From Stropharia rugosoannulata (Eukaryota; Basidiomycota; Agaricomycetes; Agaricales; Strophariaceae): 64,000 nt of DNA. Shown one piece after another: positions 1 through 14,126 of this stretch. The notes under the pieces were generated by a model. The model was given only the letters and a program-made list of their open reading frames with translations. It did not search any database and had not been told where the DNA came from. The stretch is from positions 186,001 to 250,000 of the forward strand of contig JANCIK010000004.1 of assembly GCA_028532985.1 (NCBI GenBank). The letters are read 5' to 3'. The position numbers and the translations under genes are program-made. Position 1 is the stretch's first letter. Every line of letters begins with the position of its first letter.

Positions 1-2077
1 GACAACGCGCAGCCAAACTCGTGGACGCCGCCATTGAACGCCACTTGGGATTGGTCTAAAAATAGGATATACGGCGTTAACCTTGGTGGTTGGCTAGTTC
101 TCGAGCCTTTCATTACGCCTTCCATCTACCAGAAGTATCCTACGGCTATAGATGAATTCACGCTAAGTCAAGCGATGGCGGCTGATACAGCAAGCGGCGG
201 GCTCAGTCAACTGGAAACTCATTACGACACCTTCATCGTGCGTTCTACCTATTATAGCAGAGCTGCTAACTCTGACGCTCCCTTTCAATAAGACCGAGCT
301 AGACATTGCACAAATAGCAGGTGCCTAAATTTTCATTAATGCGGACGTATTATCGCTGACATTGACATGTAATGCCAGGGGCTGGTCTTAATTTCATTCG
401 CGTACCTCTTGCTTTTTGGGCGATTGAAACTTGGGAAGGGGAACCATTCCTCGCCAAAACATCTTGGAAGTAAGCCACTTCTGTTACAGAAAACGTGACA
501 TCATTCTGATAATTCTGCAGGTATTTCCTTCGTGTTCTCGAATGGGCGCGGAAGTACGGAATTCGGGTATGTCTGGATCTACACGCTGTACCGGGGTCCC
601 AGAATGGTGCGTTTTGTGTCACAGTGCTAAGTTAAACAGGATGTTAACACTACATTTACCAGGTTTCAACCATTCCGGAAAGTAAGCTCTGGAGCTAAGG
701 TGGCTAACACCGTCACTAATGATCGTGTGCATGTGTATGACAGGAACTCCACTGTGAACTTTTTGCTGGGAAACATGGGTTTGGCCAACGCCGAGAGAAC
801 GTTGTACTACATCCGCGTCCTGACCGAGTTCATTTCTCAGCCGCAATATCGTAATGTGGTGCCCATGTTTGGGATCGTGAACGAGCCATTGCTGGGCAAG
901 ATTGGAATCGACCAGCTGACAAGCTTTTACTTGGAAGCTCATACGATGATCCGTAACATCACTGGCCTGGGGGAGGGACATGGACCGGTGCGTCGTTCAA
1001 TATTTGAGTAACATATAACAATATTTTAAGCCTTTGTTCGTTCCAGTATATGGTCATTCATGATGGGTTCCAGCCATTAACGACTTGGGCGGACTTCTTG
1101 CAAGGATCTGACCGTATTGTCCTCGACGAGCATAAATATTTTGCTTTCGGTGGCCTCCAGACTGCTCCGATTGCAGTTAACGGTCCTACTACTGGTATTC
1201 CAGGCGGAAAGTGGCCTCTCACTGCCTGTAACAACTGGGGAGCTACCACGAATCAGAGGTTAGTGAGCCCCCAGTCCCCCTCGTTGATTCTTCTTACGTG
1301 TATGCACGAACAGTCGTAGCAATTTCGGGATTACCGTTGGAGGGGAGTTTTCCGCCTCACCGAACGACTGTGGACTCTTTTTGCATGGGGTCAACATAAC
1401 TTCGGACAACCCATTTTGTCCGGTGTACGATGCTTGGGAGAGCTACAACAGCACCATGAAAGCGGGTATCCAGAATTTCGTCATGGCCTCTTTCGACGCG
1501 CTTGGGGACTGGTTCTTCTGGACGTGGAAGGTGTGTCTGCTCGCAGTAGTCATCCTTCTCCCAGCTGATAATGACGTTGTAGATCGGCCCTTCTCAAGCT
1601 GGACGTGTTGAGACACCACTATGGTCGTACCAGCTCGGCCTTGAGCAGGGTTGGATCCCGCAGGACCCAAGAACCGCCGTCGGCATGTGTGCTTCCATAG
1701 GAGCAAATGAAACAGACTTCTCAGGCGTCTACCAGCCGTGGCAGACCGGAGCGACGCCCTCCACGATTCCCGCGAGCTCGTCATCCGAGTTCCCCTGGCC
1801 CCCCACGCTGATCAAGAAGGCGGACGTGCCGCTGACGCTCATGCCAACGTACACCAATACAGCGCCGATCATCACCATGCCGCCTGACGCCGCGTTCACC
1901 GCCGCCCCGAGCTCAGTGACAGCGGCGGCGAGCGGGTGGTTCGACCAGCAGGACAATTCGGGCGGGGTGACGGCTGTTGCGGGGTGCCCCTACCCAGACG
2001 AGTATGACGGGATATTCTCTACTACACCGACGGCGCCGTGCACGGGACCTACGCCTACGCAGACACAAGCGCATTAA
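1..2077 (+). CDS. Exo-beta-1,3-glucanase (GH5), copy A, 5'-truncated by window edge
   Basis: Glucan 1,3-beta-glucosidase of glycoside hydrolase family 5, releasing glucose from cell-wall beta-1,3-glucan outside the plasma membrane. The window opens inside the gene: base 1 begins a codon in frame with the region after the membrane anchor of the complete paralog at 41686-44260. Exons join through short GT-AG introns (first one about 238-292) and the frame stays open to TAA at 2075-2077. Visible signatures are the N-terminal block [13 protein letters not shown], the general acid/base Glu in FGIVNEPLLG and the nucleophile Glu in TVGGEFSASPNDCG. A Ser/Thr/Pro-rich tail ends PTPTQTQAH. No frameshift or stop interrupts it, so it looks functional. 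It is close to copy B (near 90% in the aligned central part by eye), but their 3' flanks are unrelated. Family assignment is firm; exact substrate range is inferred. Confidence 0.93.
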
Positions 2078-5000
2078 AACGGTTTATGCAGAACTTTGTT
2101 TTCATTTTTCGTGAATTTTAGATGATATACCTTTTATAGACCAACGGACGCAGTCCTCACAGTTGCATATCCAACTATAAAGTAGACGAGACCTCTCTTT
2201 GGAGGTTACTTCTCGACGTGATTAAGAAATCATATACCCCAAGGAGCATACCCGCAACATCTGATTAAACCTTTTGTACTGACACTGTCATATATACTAA
2301 CGCATTGTCCTATAACATTTCAATATATTCCTTGATAACCATATCACCTCATGTGCTAGCAGATCGCTTAACAAATATCTTGACCCCCGAGTGGCACTGG
2401 TCCATCAGAATATTGAACATTCTGACATAGGTAGATGAGGTCTTGAGGTCAATTATCATGAGTTATCAACACCGTGTCTTTCAGCTCCGATCATAGTGCA
2501 AGCCGGGGAAGTCTTGCCATGTGCAACCATGTACACCAAGGGCTATGTCGCTAATTTTAAGAATCTGCCATGCCGCGCGCCTTTTATTTAAGTCTTTCCT
2601 TGGAAGCGAAACGTGTTAGAGCTTATTTTATCGGAGACATATAAATTGACAAGTCCTTCACTCCGAGGTAGAAGTGACAGTATCATATGCTGATTGGACA
2701 CAATACTTATCTTAATGAGTCATCGGACAAATGTGCATATGCCCTACTCATCAAACACATCTGTATTGAACAAGCCTTTCGAGAGAAAAAGATAAGACAT
2801 ACAACCGTGCATTTCGACAGTCTATTTTGAACGAGATCTGCAACCACGTTAGTCTATCTCAGAAAAGTAATGAACAAGACTGGCTTACAGATCTGCATGT
2901 CCAGCTAAAATCAGCTCAACAGATGATGATAGCGCCCGGAGCAGTGTATACCGGTGCAGCTGTGAAGGTAATCATATGCGACGCGGCGAGTCTTCAAATT
3001 CTAGTGAAAAAGTACTATGTTGTCATGTCGGCGGTGCGAGTAGCAAATCTGATTTCGGTGAGCTGACATACCCGGATAACTGCACAACTAATTAGGCGCA
3101 TACCGATACGTATGTTCATTTTGCCGTCCGGCGCTAAGTAGATAGCTATGTTGAAGCATGTGCCACCAGATTCTTTGTCTTGTGCAACTGTCAATTAAGG
3201 CTTGCGCCAACTAATTTGTACGTTTCCCAGCAAGATGAACATATGCAAATAATGGGGTTTAAAAATGCTATCTGTGGGAGAAAAGCACTTGTCCTCGAGG
3301 TCTGTTTAAATGTTATTCGTTGCACGGCTGATAGAAGTTTCACTGTTTCTCGTCGACAGCAAGTAGTGAACGTGGGTGGACGAAAGGAATTAAGGGATTC
3401 AAATATAGATGACTCTTACGCTTGAGTGAGTGCTTGAACTTGAACTCTTAGGAGCAAATACTGAATTAACTTCACTCACAGGTTTGAGTAGAGCAACCAG
3501 AATTTAGCGTGGAGCAAGCGTGCACGCTTGCATGTATTAGTGTATGTCTATGTACGTAGTTATATTGAAGTAACTCTAAGATGAGTGCATGGTATTTAGT
3601 TGAATTAATTTCTTTCTCACCAGGTTCTTGATGCTAGTACCTGTGCCTAGCTCTTTATAATACCACTTTTACCTCTAAACCATGTACAATTGATATTTGA
3701 ATGGTATTATACTCCAGTACAGCATTAATACTACTTGGAAAACATTGATCACCTGCTGCGATGCAATTATTGTCTTGTTGCAGTGTACATGAGCGTGCAG
3801 AGCATGCACGCCTATTGATGCTGAAGCGCTGAATGTTTACTTTGCTATAAACGAGAGCTTACAAAGCCTCGCCCTGGTAGTCTACTGTCTTACTGTAATA
3901 TACATATGTACATATAGTGCTGATTGAATACAGATTGGATATATGGGTTATGTGCACGCTCGTGCACGCTCATTGCACGCTAAAAAAAAACGTGTGCCCG
4001 TTTGAGTAGTATCCTCTTTCATAACAATATACAGGAGAAAACCGCTTTACGAGCATATCATTAACGTGGTGGCGCTACTTCATCCAGAACGTCAAGTGGC
4101 AGCAGCGGGGTTAGGTGAAAAGGGAAGGATTTCCTCCAGACAGCCTACCACCGTAGTACTTCAACAACAGGCACCACAGTGTTGCTATACTCAAAAAGAC
4201 CGGCCTTCTGCTTGAACCACACCTTCCTTTGAGCCATTGGTCTGGATAATTCCAACCCTCGTTGCTGACATTGACACAAGCGTGCACGTAAAGGAAATGG
4301 AAGAAATAATCAAGGTTGGGGGAAAATCATCCACAAACAGAAGTGCAGGATCGTCGTATTTGTTGGTCGATGGAAGGTGTTGAAGGACCATAATAATCTG
4401 TAGAAGTGAAGACGACAGCAATCAACACATACTAAGTATACATGGATTACGGTAACTGGAAAGCACGAACATGCTGATAACAATGAAGAGCGAGATGTTC
4501 AAAACCGAATCAAAAGTTCGAATAAGGACCCGGCATGAGATATTTATCTGGGCCAAATACCTCTGCAGAGGGATACACCCGGGCCTTAAATAAATAGACT
4601 AGCCTTAGGAGTCAGAAATGACAGCGCAAGTAAAACAGCATTTTGTCTGACCTCCTGCAAAGATGGTGAGATAGAACGCATGTGCAATAATTGACTACTT
4701 TATTGGGCGTGGAACGTCCGCTACGAGAACGGAAAGGATGCGTCAAAAAGAGCAATACAATGTAGACAAAAGAAAACATGACGAATACAAGACATATATG
4801 TAGTACTCGCTGAAGCGCTGAATCTGAAAGCTAGTGCATTAGTCGTGTTTAACCTGCAAGATTCATAACAATTGCGACGGCGGCACCACCGCAAGAACGA
4901 TGCTAATTAACCTGACTTCGCCGACTTCATACGCCATGCATTTAAAGACCTCGATGCAGCGGAGAAATGTTTACGCCGCGATGTCAGGTGTATTCCGTCC

Positions 5001-5484
5001 GTGGCCGTTAGCAGAACTTAAGAGCATTGGGTGTATTCCTCTTTCAAGTTTTATGAAGATAAACATGAAAGGAGGACCGTCTTTACATAAAAAGGTTGTG
5101 AATTCATCACTATCTTGTGGAGTCACGAGCATCGACATCCTTGTTCATCTGAAGCTGTACTTACTAAATATTTGCTGTCAGAGAACCTACTTGAAGAGGT
5201 TCGCGAAGCGTCTGTGAGAACACGCTTGACAGTATTCCTCCGGATGTCGCCGTCAATACCAGCGTTGCGTATGATCTCATATATAACCACAGACGTGTTT
5301 CCGGAACCATAGACCTCGTGTTGGTTAATCTAGGATATCGTGGATATTCTCGCCCCTTATCGCATACCATGACACGTACGGCACCTGTAGATCATGAGCA
5401 CTCCATGGGAGAAATCAAACTTCTCCCAAAATGAAGCACATAAATACCGCAGTTTAAGCCATTGTCCGCAGAAGAGCCGCCATT
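2078..5484. other. Gene-poor stretch between glucanase copy A and the Mo enzyme
   Basis: No coding region with recognisable content. The open frames here are short (the longest, about 105 codons at 4900-5217, matches no family I know) and show no codon structure or plausible introns. It contains the candidate MITE at 3507-3980. A 14-base string CTGAAGCGCTGAAT occurs twice, at about 3824 and 4811, and GTGCACG-type words recur, which suggests decayed repeats. Confidence 0.5.
3507..3980. mobile_element. Candidate 474-bp MITE with imperfect terminal inverted repeats
   Basis: The left end reads GCGTGGAGCAAGCGTGCACG. The right end, on the opposite strand, reads GCGTGCAATGAGCGTGCACG, so the termini are imperfect inverted repeats. 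Both ends are flanked by TA (3505-3506 and 3981-3982), the target duplication expected for Tc1/mariner-type insertion. The inside is AT-rich and has no open frame. The call rests on ends and TA flanks only, and copies elsewhere in the genome would be needed to prove it. Confidence 0.4.
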
Positions 5485-7723
5485 ATGAGTTCCCCTGTCA
5501 TTGACGAGGAGACACAGGCCGTGGAAAAGCTCGCCAGTGCAAATGCCAATTCTCAGCTCTTTCCAGAGGAGAAGCTTGGCTGGAACGGGTGAGGATATCG
5601 ATATATTCTCTACACATAAAGGAAACTCACAAGTAATTGCAGATATGTAGAATGGGAGGCATATCCCGAGAAAAAGGAGGCTGCACGGGCTGTTTTGCTT
5701 CAGAAAAAGTTCCCTGATCCACCTGGTATGTAGCATTATCACTAATATTTAACTCGAGATTTGACTACCAGGGCCTTACTTCAAGAATTCCAACTGGTAC
5801 CCCTTCCCACTTCGAACCCCGTCCTGGTCGGTAACCGATGGAAGGCGTACCACGAAGCACTTGGACTAGACTACATAGTCGATTATAGCTGGGAGACTGT
5901 CCAGAAGGAAAAACACGACATCATCCACCTCCTTGATTTTCCGTACAACGGTGAAACGAGGAGGTATCAGCTGCTCGAGAACAAGCTGACGAACAACAAA
6001 TATCACTTGTGCGTAAGGCTTTTGGAGCATTCATTTGTCTTTCAATCTAATAAACATTCAGCGTCCGAAATCACGGCGGCGTCCCCAATATTGACGAGGA
6101 GGCGTTCGAGCTCGAGATAGACGGACTCGTGAACAAGCCCGTCAAGATATCGCTCAAGGATCTAAAAGATCCTGAGAAGTTTCCGCAAGTTGAAGTCACT
6201 GTAACTCTGCAGTGCAGTGGAACCCGTCGTATTGAGCAGATTCGCGAGTATCCAGGCGATGGGGATGAGCTGATTAACGCACCATGGGGTCAGTTATAAG
6301 ACAAAGTTTATGAGCTATTGAATACATACTGATGTTTCTATGACCATAGGCGAGGGCGCAATGTACGTTCACCTGGTTCAATAGTAGAATTAACAGCTTC
6401 ACTGAGTATATGCAGTGGAACTGCGGTGTACAAAGGTGTTCCCCTCAAGAAGGTACTGAAGAAAGCTTGCGGGGGCGTGTTGCCTAGCTGCAATCACCTC
6501 GAATTCATAGGCATGGACACATACTTCAAGTGCGTGTTTCACCTTCCAATAGCACAAAGTCCGAGCAAAGTCCGAGAGTGATATATGGCACAGGAAAAAC
6601 AATGTTTTCAATTACGCAGTGTCTGTGCCCTGGAGAAAAGTACGCCAGAATGAAGAAGTCATTCTGGCCTGGGAGATGAATGGGGAGCCATTGCCCAAAA
6701 TGCATGGTGCTCCCTTGCGTGTCGTGGTGACAGGATACATAGGTGCGCGTAGCTGCAAGTGGGTGTACAAGATCAATGCATTGGCCGAACCTAGTCTGGG
6801 CCCCGTGCAAGCACAGGAATATCTTTACTTTACACCCCAGGTTCGTCCTTTGTCGCTAGTTCTGACAACAAACGTTGACCTGCGTGTAGATTGGGAAGCA
6901 GAACACCAAATTTTCCAATGGGTTTTCCATTCAGCAGATGCCCGTTTCGTAAGTAGCTTGCCCCCAGAGTGTGGTCTTCAGTTCCGATAGATTTTGTAGG
7001 AGTGCGATCATCTTCCCCGAAGATAAGGAGGTGATTATCCACAACGGGAAAATAGCCCTGCAAGGATGGGCATACAGCGGAGGTGGAAATTGGGTCGAAA
7101 GAGTAGAAGTCTCTCCCGACGGGTAAAGCTCCGATTCCATGTCGTTATCTCGTGCTAATTTTCGTCGATCACCAGTGGGCATGTCTGGTATGCAGTTCCA
7201 CAGGAGAATATGACCGAAAAGGTAGTCAAGATATTCAAAGCAGTAGACAAAGTATTGAATATATTTGCCAGCATTATCACGCTTGGCGACTCTGGAAAGT
7301 TGAGGTCCCCGTCGACGCCGAAGGCTGGTTGGAATTCTGTGTCAGGACTTGGGACTCCTCCAATAACACAGAGCCAACTCACGTCCGCTCTGCATGGAAG
7401 TGCGTATCTCGCTAAGCATCCAAAAACGTTTTCTCATAGCCTTCTTCTTGAAACCAGCTGGGATTTGCATGTTACATCTTCAGCACACCGGTAAGTCGAG
7501 ACTGAAAAGTGGTTGAGTTGACGGGACTCATGTGCAACCTTCTCGCAGTATTAAAGTCTACAGTGTTAATAAGACGAGGCCAGCGACGGCTCAGCGTCTC
7601 AAGGAAATGAATGAGAAGGGGATAGATTTTAACCCCATTACGCGGCCATTGGAATTCACCGTCGAGGACTTGGATGACTATTTGGCAGCAGTGAGGAAGT
7701 ATCCCAGGGAGCCCAAGAGTTGA
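5485..7723 (+). CDS. Sulfite oxidase-type molybdopterin oxidoreductase
   Basis: Molybdenum-cofactor enzyme of the sulfite oxidase / eukaryotic nitrate reductase family, expected to oxidise sulfite to sulfate or a related substrate. Start is ATG at 5485 (MSSPVIDEE); about ten short introns join to TGA at 7721-7723. Landmarks in order: FQLVPLPTSNPVLVG; FVRNHGGVPNID; the Mo-ligand cysteine in VTLQCSGTRRIEQI; the Moco-pocket block NAPWGEGAIGTAVYKG; VSVPWRKVRQNE; GAPLRVVVTGYIGARSCKW; then the C-terminal dimerisation domain with GWAYSGGGNWVERVEVS and SAWNWDLHVTSSAHRIKVYS. There is no cytochrome b5 or FAD module, so it resembles the stand-alone fungal and plant-like form, not nitrate reductase. One acceptor (CTTCAAG before AATTCC near 5785) was chosen because it restores the conserved PPEFQLVPLP frame. 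Mitochondrial or peroxisomal location is not decided by the sequence. Confidence 0.92.
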
Positions 7724-8371
7724 ATACGGCTAGGTCGTAATACTTGTATATTTTAGCATACAGAAGCGCAGATGTGTCGTGCTGGTCAAATCTTAGTTGA
7801 ATTGGTTTAGTGTAACAAATGATGTTTGACTGAATGTTACTTACCTAAACGTTCCTCCTTGCCAGAACTGACCCAGAACCGACTCAATTGCTAAACTACT
7901 ACCAGTTTCGGACAAGTCCCAGACAGCTTCGACCATTCAAATATTCAAATTTCAACCTTGAGTAGCACTGGCAGAGTCGTCCTGGAGTCGTTGTGGAGTC
8001 GGTGGGACAGTAAGACAAGCCAAGTTACGGTGAAAGGAAGAGCATATGTTCGTATACTGCATAGAAAACAGTCGCACGAGTCAGGACCTCGTTGAGGCTC
8101 GGAATCTTGCCAGATTCAAGGATGAATGCGACTTGAATGCGGCGACGGCATCGCGTACGGCGTCGACGATACAATTATGTAATTGTGCATGTGACGTGCT
8201 TTTGGCATGTAAATCAATTTCCGAATTTGGACACTGCTCGCTCCTGAACTTCGCCTGAACCCAACCTCAAACATTCAAATTTCAACCACTATGGCTCACA
8301 AAAATATAGCAGTCAAAGCTCACCTGATAATTTACTAGCTCATACCAACTCATGGGCAAACCCGTCCATTA
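7724..8371. other. Intergenic, no gene seen
   Basis: 3' flank of the Mo enzyme gene up to the fold-back element. One 70-codon frame at 8046-8258 resembles no known protein. Nothing else is supported. Confidence 0.5.
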
Positions 8372-8752
8372 TGGCGGTCCATGTGTACTTTTATTCCGCG
8401 CAATTTTATGAGCCATATATTGCCCCGCGGAATATCTAAGTGCCCCGCGGAATTTCTAAATGCCCCGCAGAAATTTGAAGTGCCCCGCAGAAGTTGAAAT
8501 TCCGCGCGCGCAGAAATGCAGTGTCTGAAATCTGCGCGGGGTGAGTTTTTCGAGTCAAATACATGTTTTTTGTCCAAAAGCATGCATAGAAATGCCCGCG
8601 CGGAATTTTTACACTGCGCGCAGAAATTTAATGCAAGGTGTGTGTTGCGCGCGCAGAAATTGAGAAATTGACTTGTACTCACATTTTTGACGTGCCGATG
8701 TGCCGGAGCTGGGATTTGATGATGTAAGTGATGCGGTCGGCATCACGGAGCT
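8372..8752 (+). repeat. Left arm of the fold-back element
   Basis: 381-bp inverted repeat arm. It contains four head-to-tail units near 8418-8500 based on GCCCCGCGGAAT or GCCCCGCAGAAAT, followed by GCGCGCGCAGAAA blocks. The paired arm is 9152-9532. Confidence 0.88.
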
Positions 8753-9151
8753 TGGCATTTCGGACTTTAAAAACACCGTGGAAACTTGAAAGCAAGGGTA
8801 AGGTTGACATTAATGGCGCCCGTCTACTTGCCATTGAAAATCTTGTAATTGTTTTGCTTATTTCAAAGATATACCAGACCCTTTAATGTGTGAATTATCT
8901 ACCTAAGTCAGGTATAACATCTGGTTGAGTGGTTGTAGTTGGGTTATATTCAAATGCACCCGAGGATGCCAATCTTTACTATTACTAAACCAAGGTAAAA
9001 AGGACATTTTGCAGAGAAATTACATAGGGATTTATAAGTCATATACATTAGCTTGCTGTAAGCTATAAGGAGGGGATGACAATTGTATAGTAGGCTCTCC
9101 ACTCTCTGTCAGGAGGCCAATTTCACACGCTTTTTCAGAGTCCGATGTGTG

Positions 9152-9532
9152 AGCTCCGTGATGCCGACCGCATCACTTACATCATCAAATCCCAGCTCCG
9201 GCACATCGGCACGTCAAAAATGTGAGTACAAGTCAATTTCTCAATTTCTGCGCGCGCAACACACACCTTGCATTAAATTTCTGCGCGCAGTGTAAAAATT
9301 CCGCGCGGGCATTTCTATGCATGCTTTTGGACAAAAAACATGTATTTGACTCGAAAAACTCACCCCGCGCAGATTTCAGACACTGCATTTCTGCGCGCGC
9401 GGAATTTCAACTTCTGCGGGGCACTTCAAATTTCTGCGGGGCATTTAGAAATTCCGCGGGGCACTTATATATTCTGCGGGGCAATATATGGTTCATAAAA
9501 TTGCGCGGAATAAAAGTACACATGGACCGCCA
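9152..9532 (-). repeat. Right arm of the fold-back element
   Basis: Reverse-complement partner of 8372-8752. Three base differences were seen, all near the outer end, in the GAACC/GAGCC position and the first TGCCCCGC unit. The transcript of the whole element could form a long hairpin. Confidence 0.88.
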
Positions 9533-12500
9533 TAAAACCTTACATGAACTCGATTGGGCGTCAAAACCGACAAAATGCCAATGATTATGGACTGGGTCAG
9601 TAAATTTGAAAATAAGGAAGACTTTATTGCTGTGAATGATTGCGGTGAGGTAAACAACACTTCTGGCGCTGCTGTTGAGGAACGGATTCTAGCTTTGGAT
9701 TAGGCAGAGTTTCTTGTTACATGGGAGCGGGTGACGTTTTGTAGCGCTAGCCGTGTTTGTTTAGTTGGCCAGAAAGGTAAGTGGTACAACTTATGTCTTC
9801 ATGAATTTTGTTTCAGCGTGTTTCCCCTTACCCGCCAAGGAACCCCGCGCGCTGCAATCGCAATTTTTGCTTACAGAGATCGGCGAGACCACTGATCTAC
9901 AGAGCTAATCACTTACCCATTGAGCATAGCTTTCCGCACGACTTGTTACTTCAGGGACAGGTCACTTACTTGGGCGCCCCTCTGAAACATACCAAATTTA
10001 TACTAAATCGCTGCTTTGAGCAAGCTTCGAGCCAGGAACTACATTCATTGAACGAATCATCGGATTGTAGCAGAAGTGTGGCCTGCACTAGGTGTACCTG
10101 TGTGCAACTACTGCTATCCACTAGTATGAAGTATCATCATGCGACGCAAATGGAGCGCAAGCTTTCTTGGTACGCGATTGTACGTACTATAAATTACGAA
10201 ATGTCGCATTCACAAACCGAGTCCTTGAAGGTACTTTCAGCGTATGGTACCAGTACGCCACTAACTGGATATGGTCAAAAGTTCCCTGCTTACTGGAAAG
10301 TATGCCGTGATCACTGAGCTGAGACAGTTTGTAGGGGCCTAGCCGCCAGTGTGGTTGCCTTGTAGGAACAAAACAAAATACGGAAGGTATCCTCAGGTAA
10401 TCTGGGATTCTATCACGAGTGAAATCATGGTAGAGTGTCTTTAATATTTCTAGCTGCGTAGCAATAATGTTCTAAGTCCTCTGGTATTTCATTCCTTGTT
10501 TTCGGCTTTTATTCGAACACTACTCAATCTTGGCCCAGCTAAAAAGAAGTGAAATATCTTTCAGCCCAATTGGTACAGAGATTCAATCAAGGAGAAGGTT
10601 AGCTTCGGATTGCCATATCTATTACCAGGTACATATTCTTGAGCCCCCGACAGGTTTGACAGGACAGCTGGCGATCCCGAAAACTCGGAATTATTGGCAA
10701 GCAAAGTAAGCTCTAGTTCGACGGGTAACCTGCCCCCTTCGCATGTTACAACGTAACACACCCGTGGTAGAATGTGTGATGATTAGCGCCGCCTGCCATC
10801 AGGCCCTATCGGCGCCTGCACCCAACCTGCACTTCCTAACACAGAATTACATGTGTAAGGTCTTTGTAAGCTGCGGGCGTAGGATACCGTCGCTTCTACA
10901 AGTATCTCACTGTATGATCTCCAAGCATTTTGAGGGTAATTATAAACACAAAGCGTACGACTACTTGTCCAAACGTTGACGTGCTGTATCCACGGATAGT
11001 AATCTACTAGTCATTATTATTTGAGATATGTATCAAGTCAAAAAATCCTGTCGCTGCACAAACCTGAACTTCGAAGTCGCAGGACGGGTAACATTTTCAA
11101 TCCCGGCGCAATTATTTCCTCGGCAAGAGCTAAACCAAGTCAACAATTAATCGGTTGGGGTGTTTCCGAGCTTGAACTTTTGAAATCGCTTCTTATTACT
11201 TACATGGCCTAGCACTCCCGATTGTCCGGGCTAAGTACTGGCCTGCATGTTAATGATTTGAAAGCTACAATGGTATTTCTGTGGTATTTATATAGATGGG
11301 GGCTTAAGAAGTCCAACGGTTAGTGTTATGTCAAAACGGTAGGAGCTATTTGTCTCTTCGTAGGGACCCTCTATGCATGAGACGCGGATCCCAGTTAATT
11401 TCTAGCTGTATGGGTGTCTGCAACTCAGTCATTGTGATCTAAAATTAGCACAACGCAGCTACTACCATCAAGGCAGTGCGCCTATTTACGGCCTGTTGAC
11501 CACAGTTGCAGAGCTATCTACATGAGCAAAACACTGCGACGGGGAAATTAATTTCTCGTCGGCGCGCTGACTTGTACCGTAGTGTGCTGCAGGCCAAGAC
11601 AACACATCGAGACGAGTAAGTTGATAATTCGGAAATAAACCATCCGGCATCCAAAGGTAGAAGTGAAGATGCCGCATCTCCCGGTAAGTAGATATTACAC
11701 TAATCATTAGATCGATTACCCTCTACATTCGTATCCAAGTGCTGTGGATTGCAATTGAGTACGTATGAAGCAACCCGGAAGACCTGGAAAACTACATGTA
11801 GAGAGCCACAACACCCAGTGCCAGGCCTTTCCATAATATGATCAGATCACCATTCAACAGACTCGATGCTTCCATCCGGAAGGTCGCTCTCATCAAGCTG
11901 AGAATTACTCATATCCTCTATTAACTGGAGCTTGAATCTGGTCGTCACAGTTTCCCGGTCAAAATACATGTTCTATGTCGGTAAGTGGCAGTCTCGGTAT
12001 CTGAGGGGTATAACATTTTACTTTCAAACAAGGTCTGTACCTCTGTAAATTACTTATAATAAGTAAGCCATATAATAAATAAGCATATGATCGTCCAAGT
12101 CATTGCTGGCATTCGCACGACAATGGATCCGACCAAATGCCGATGTTAGATAGTCTTTTGAGAGGTGGGTAGCAACACGCAGAGATCCAAATCAACCTAG
12201 TAACAAGCAGCTACAATGGCCATTGAATGGTCTCATCTCGCTCCGAAATTAAAAGCAGTGCGCACTGTGCGCAGTCCGTCGCAAGTCTGTTGCTCAAGAC
12301 ACACCACAGATTTGATACATCGTGGGAAGATTATGGTTATATGTCCCTCGTCCCAATATAGTAAAGATACCCACATTTAGACGCGAGCGTTTATGGGGTT
12401 TGTTCTCCCTGTTGTTCTCCTTCCCTAGTCCCAGGAAGACCGATGGCCCCATTGACTGACGGGTGTGTTTGATCCTAACTCGTCTCGATCTCTTTCGATC

Positions 12501-12988
12501 AGCTGATGTCTAGGCATCAGTCAGGAGGATTGTATAGGCCGCATACACGACTGTATTAAAGACCACGGAACTTGAGTTAGAACTGCGCAACTGCCTCACA
12601 CAACAAGGTCTGTCCAACTGAAGCACAAATTCATCAAGATAAAGGCTATCAATATTACAATACAAATTCTTGCGTGAAAGGCAGTTCGTTACGTATGATT
12701 AGGTATGGGATGGCTCTTCGTTGAAAGGGGAAAATATAAAAATGAGGAAAGGCGGATCATATGTAACCCTAAAAGACAGACAAATCAACATGAAGTACAC
12801 CGTAATAGTTATTGTACATGCTATAAGCAAGTGAACTCCCAAAAAGACAGAAAATAGACCATTCATAAGGATACAGATACCTTACTAGGATAGATGTAGT
12901 TGAAGACTGGGAATGTAAAAATGATGAGGCTACTTACAGGTGTCAGGGAGTGCAGGTAGAGTGCCCGGCGTTGATGGAGCAGGTCCAA
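9533..12988. other. Gene-poor stretch, 3.4 kb
   Basis: No recognisable gene, RNA or repeat. The only sizeable open frame is the 169-codon one at 9808-10317, listed separately with low confidence. The rest is mixed sequence with many stops in all frames. Confidence 0.5.
9808..10317 (+). CDS. Unassigned 169-codon open frame, doubtful
   Basis: An uninterrupted frame from ATG 9808 to TGA 10315-10317. The product is cysteine-containing and low in recognisable motifs: no signal peptide, no membrane segment, no repeat, no family I can name. It sits alone between a fold-back element and the Rab gene. All well-supported multi-exon genes nearby have introns, and this frame shows none. It is most likely a chance frame in a desert. 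Confidence 0.15.
   Translation: MFQRVSPYPPRNPARCNRNFCLQRSARPLIYRANHLPIEHSFPHDLLLQGQVTYLGAPLKHTKFILNRCFEQASSQELHSLNESSDCSRSVACTRCTCVQLLLSTSMKYHHATQMERKLSWYAIVRTINYEMSHSQTESLKVLSAYGTSTPLTGYGQKFPAYWKVCRDH

Positions 12989-14126
<1,138 letters not shown>

Larger units (their letters stand above)
8372..9532. mobile_element. 1,161-bp fold-back (TIR) element without transposase
   Basis: Two arms of about 381 bp (8372-8752 and 9152-9532) are inverted copies with only three mismatches found by eye and no indels. Both outer ends start TGGCGGTCCATGTGTAC and are flanked by TA (8370-8371 and 9533-9534), the duplication expected for a Tc1/mariner-like insertion. The spacer of about 400 bp has no open frame of note. 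Just inside the arms the symmetry continues in a diverged form (CGGACTTTAAAA against CGGACTCTGAAAA). Each arm carries a run of degenerate units of about 20 bp built on TGCCCCGCRGAA. The element is non-autonomous; its transposase source is not in the window. Confidence 0.85.

Noticed and set aside
8350..8682. 110-codon open frame, with a nearly identical 120-codon frame at 9222-9584 on the other strand
   Set aside because: They are the same sequence because they lie in the two arms of the fold-back element. The identity reflects the inverted repeat, not a conserved gene, and the product is low-complexity (repeated FCA and SAR words).
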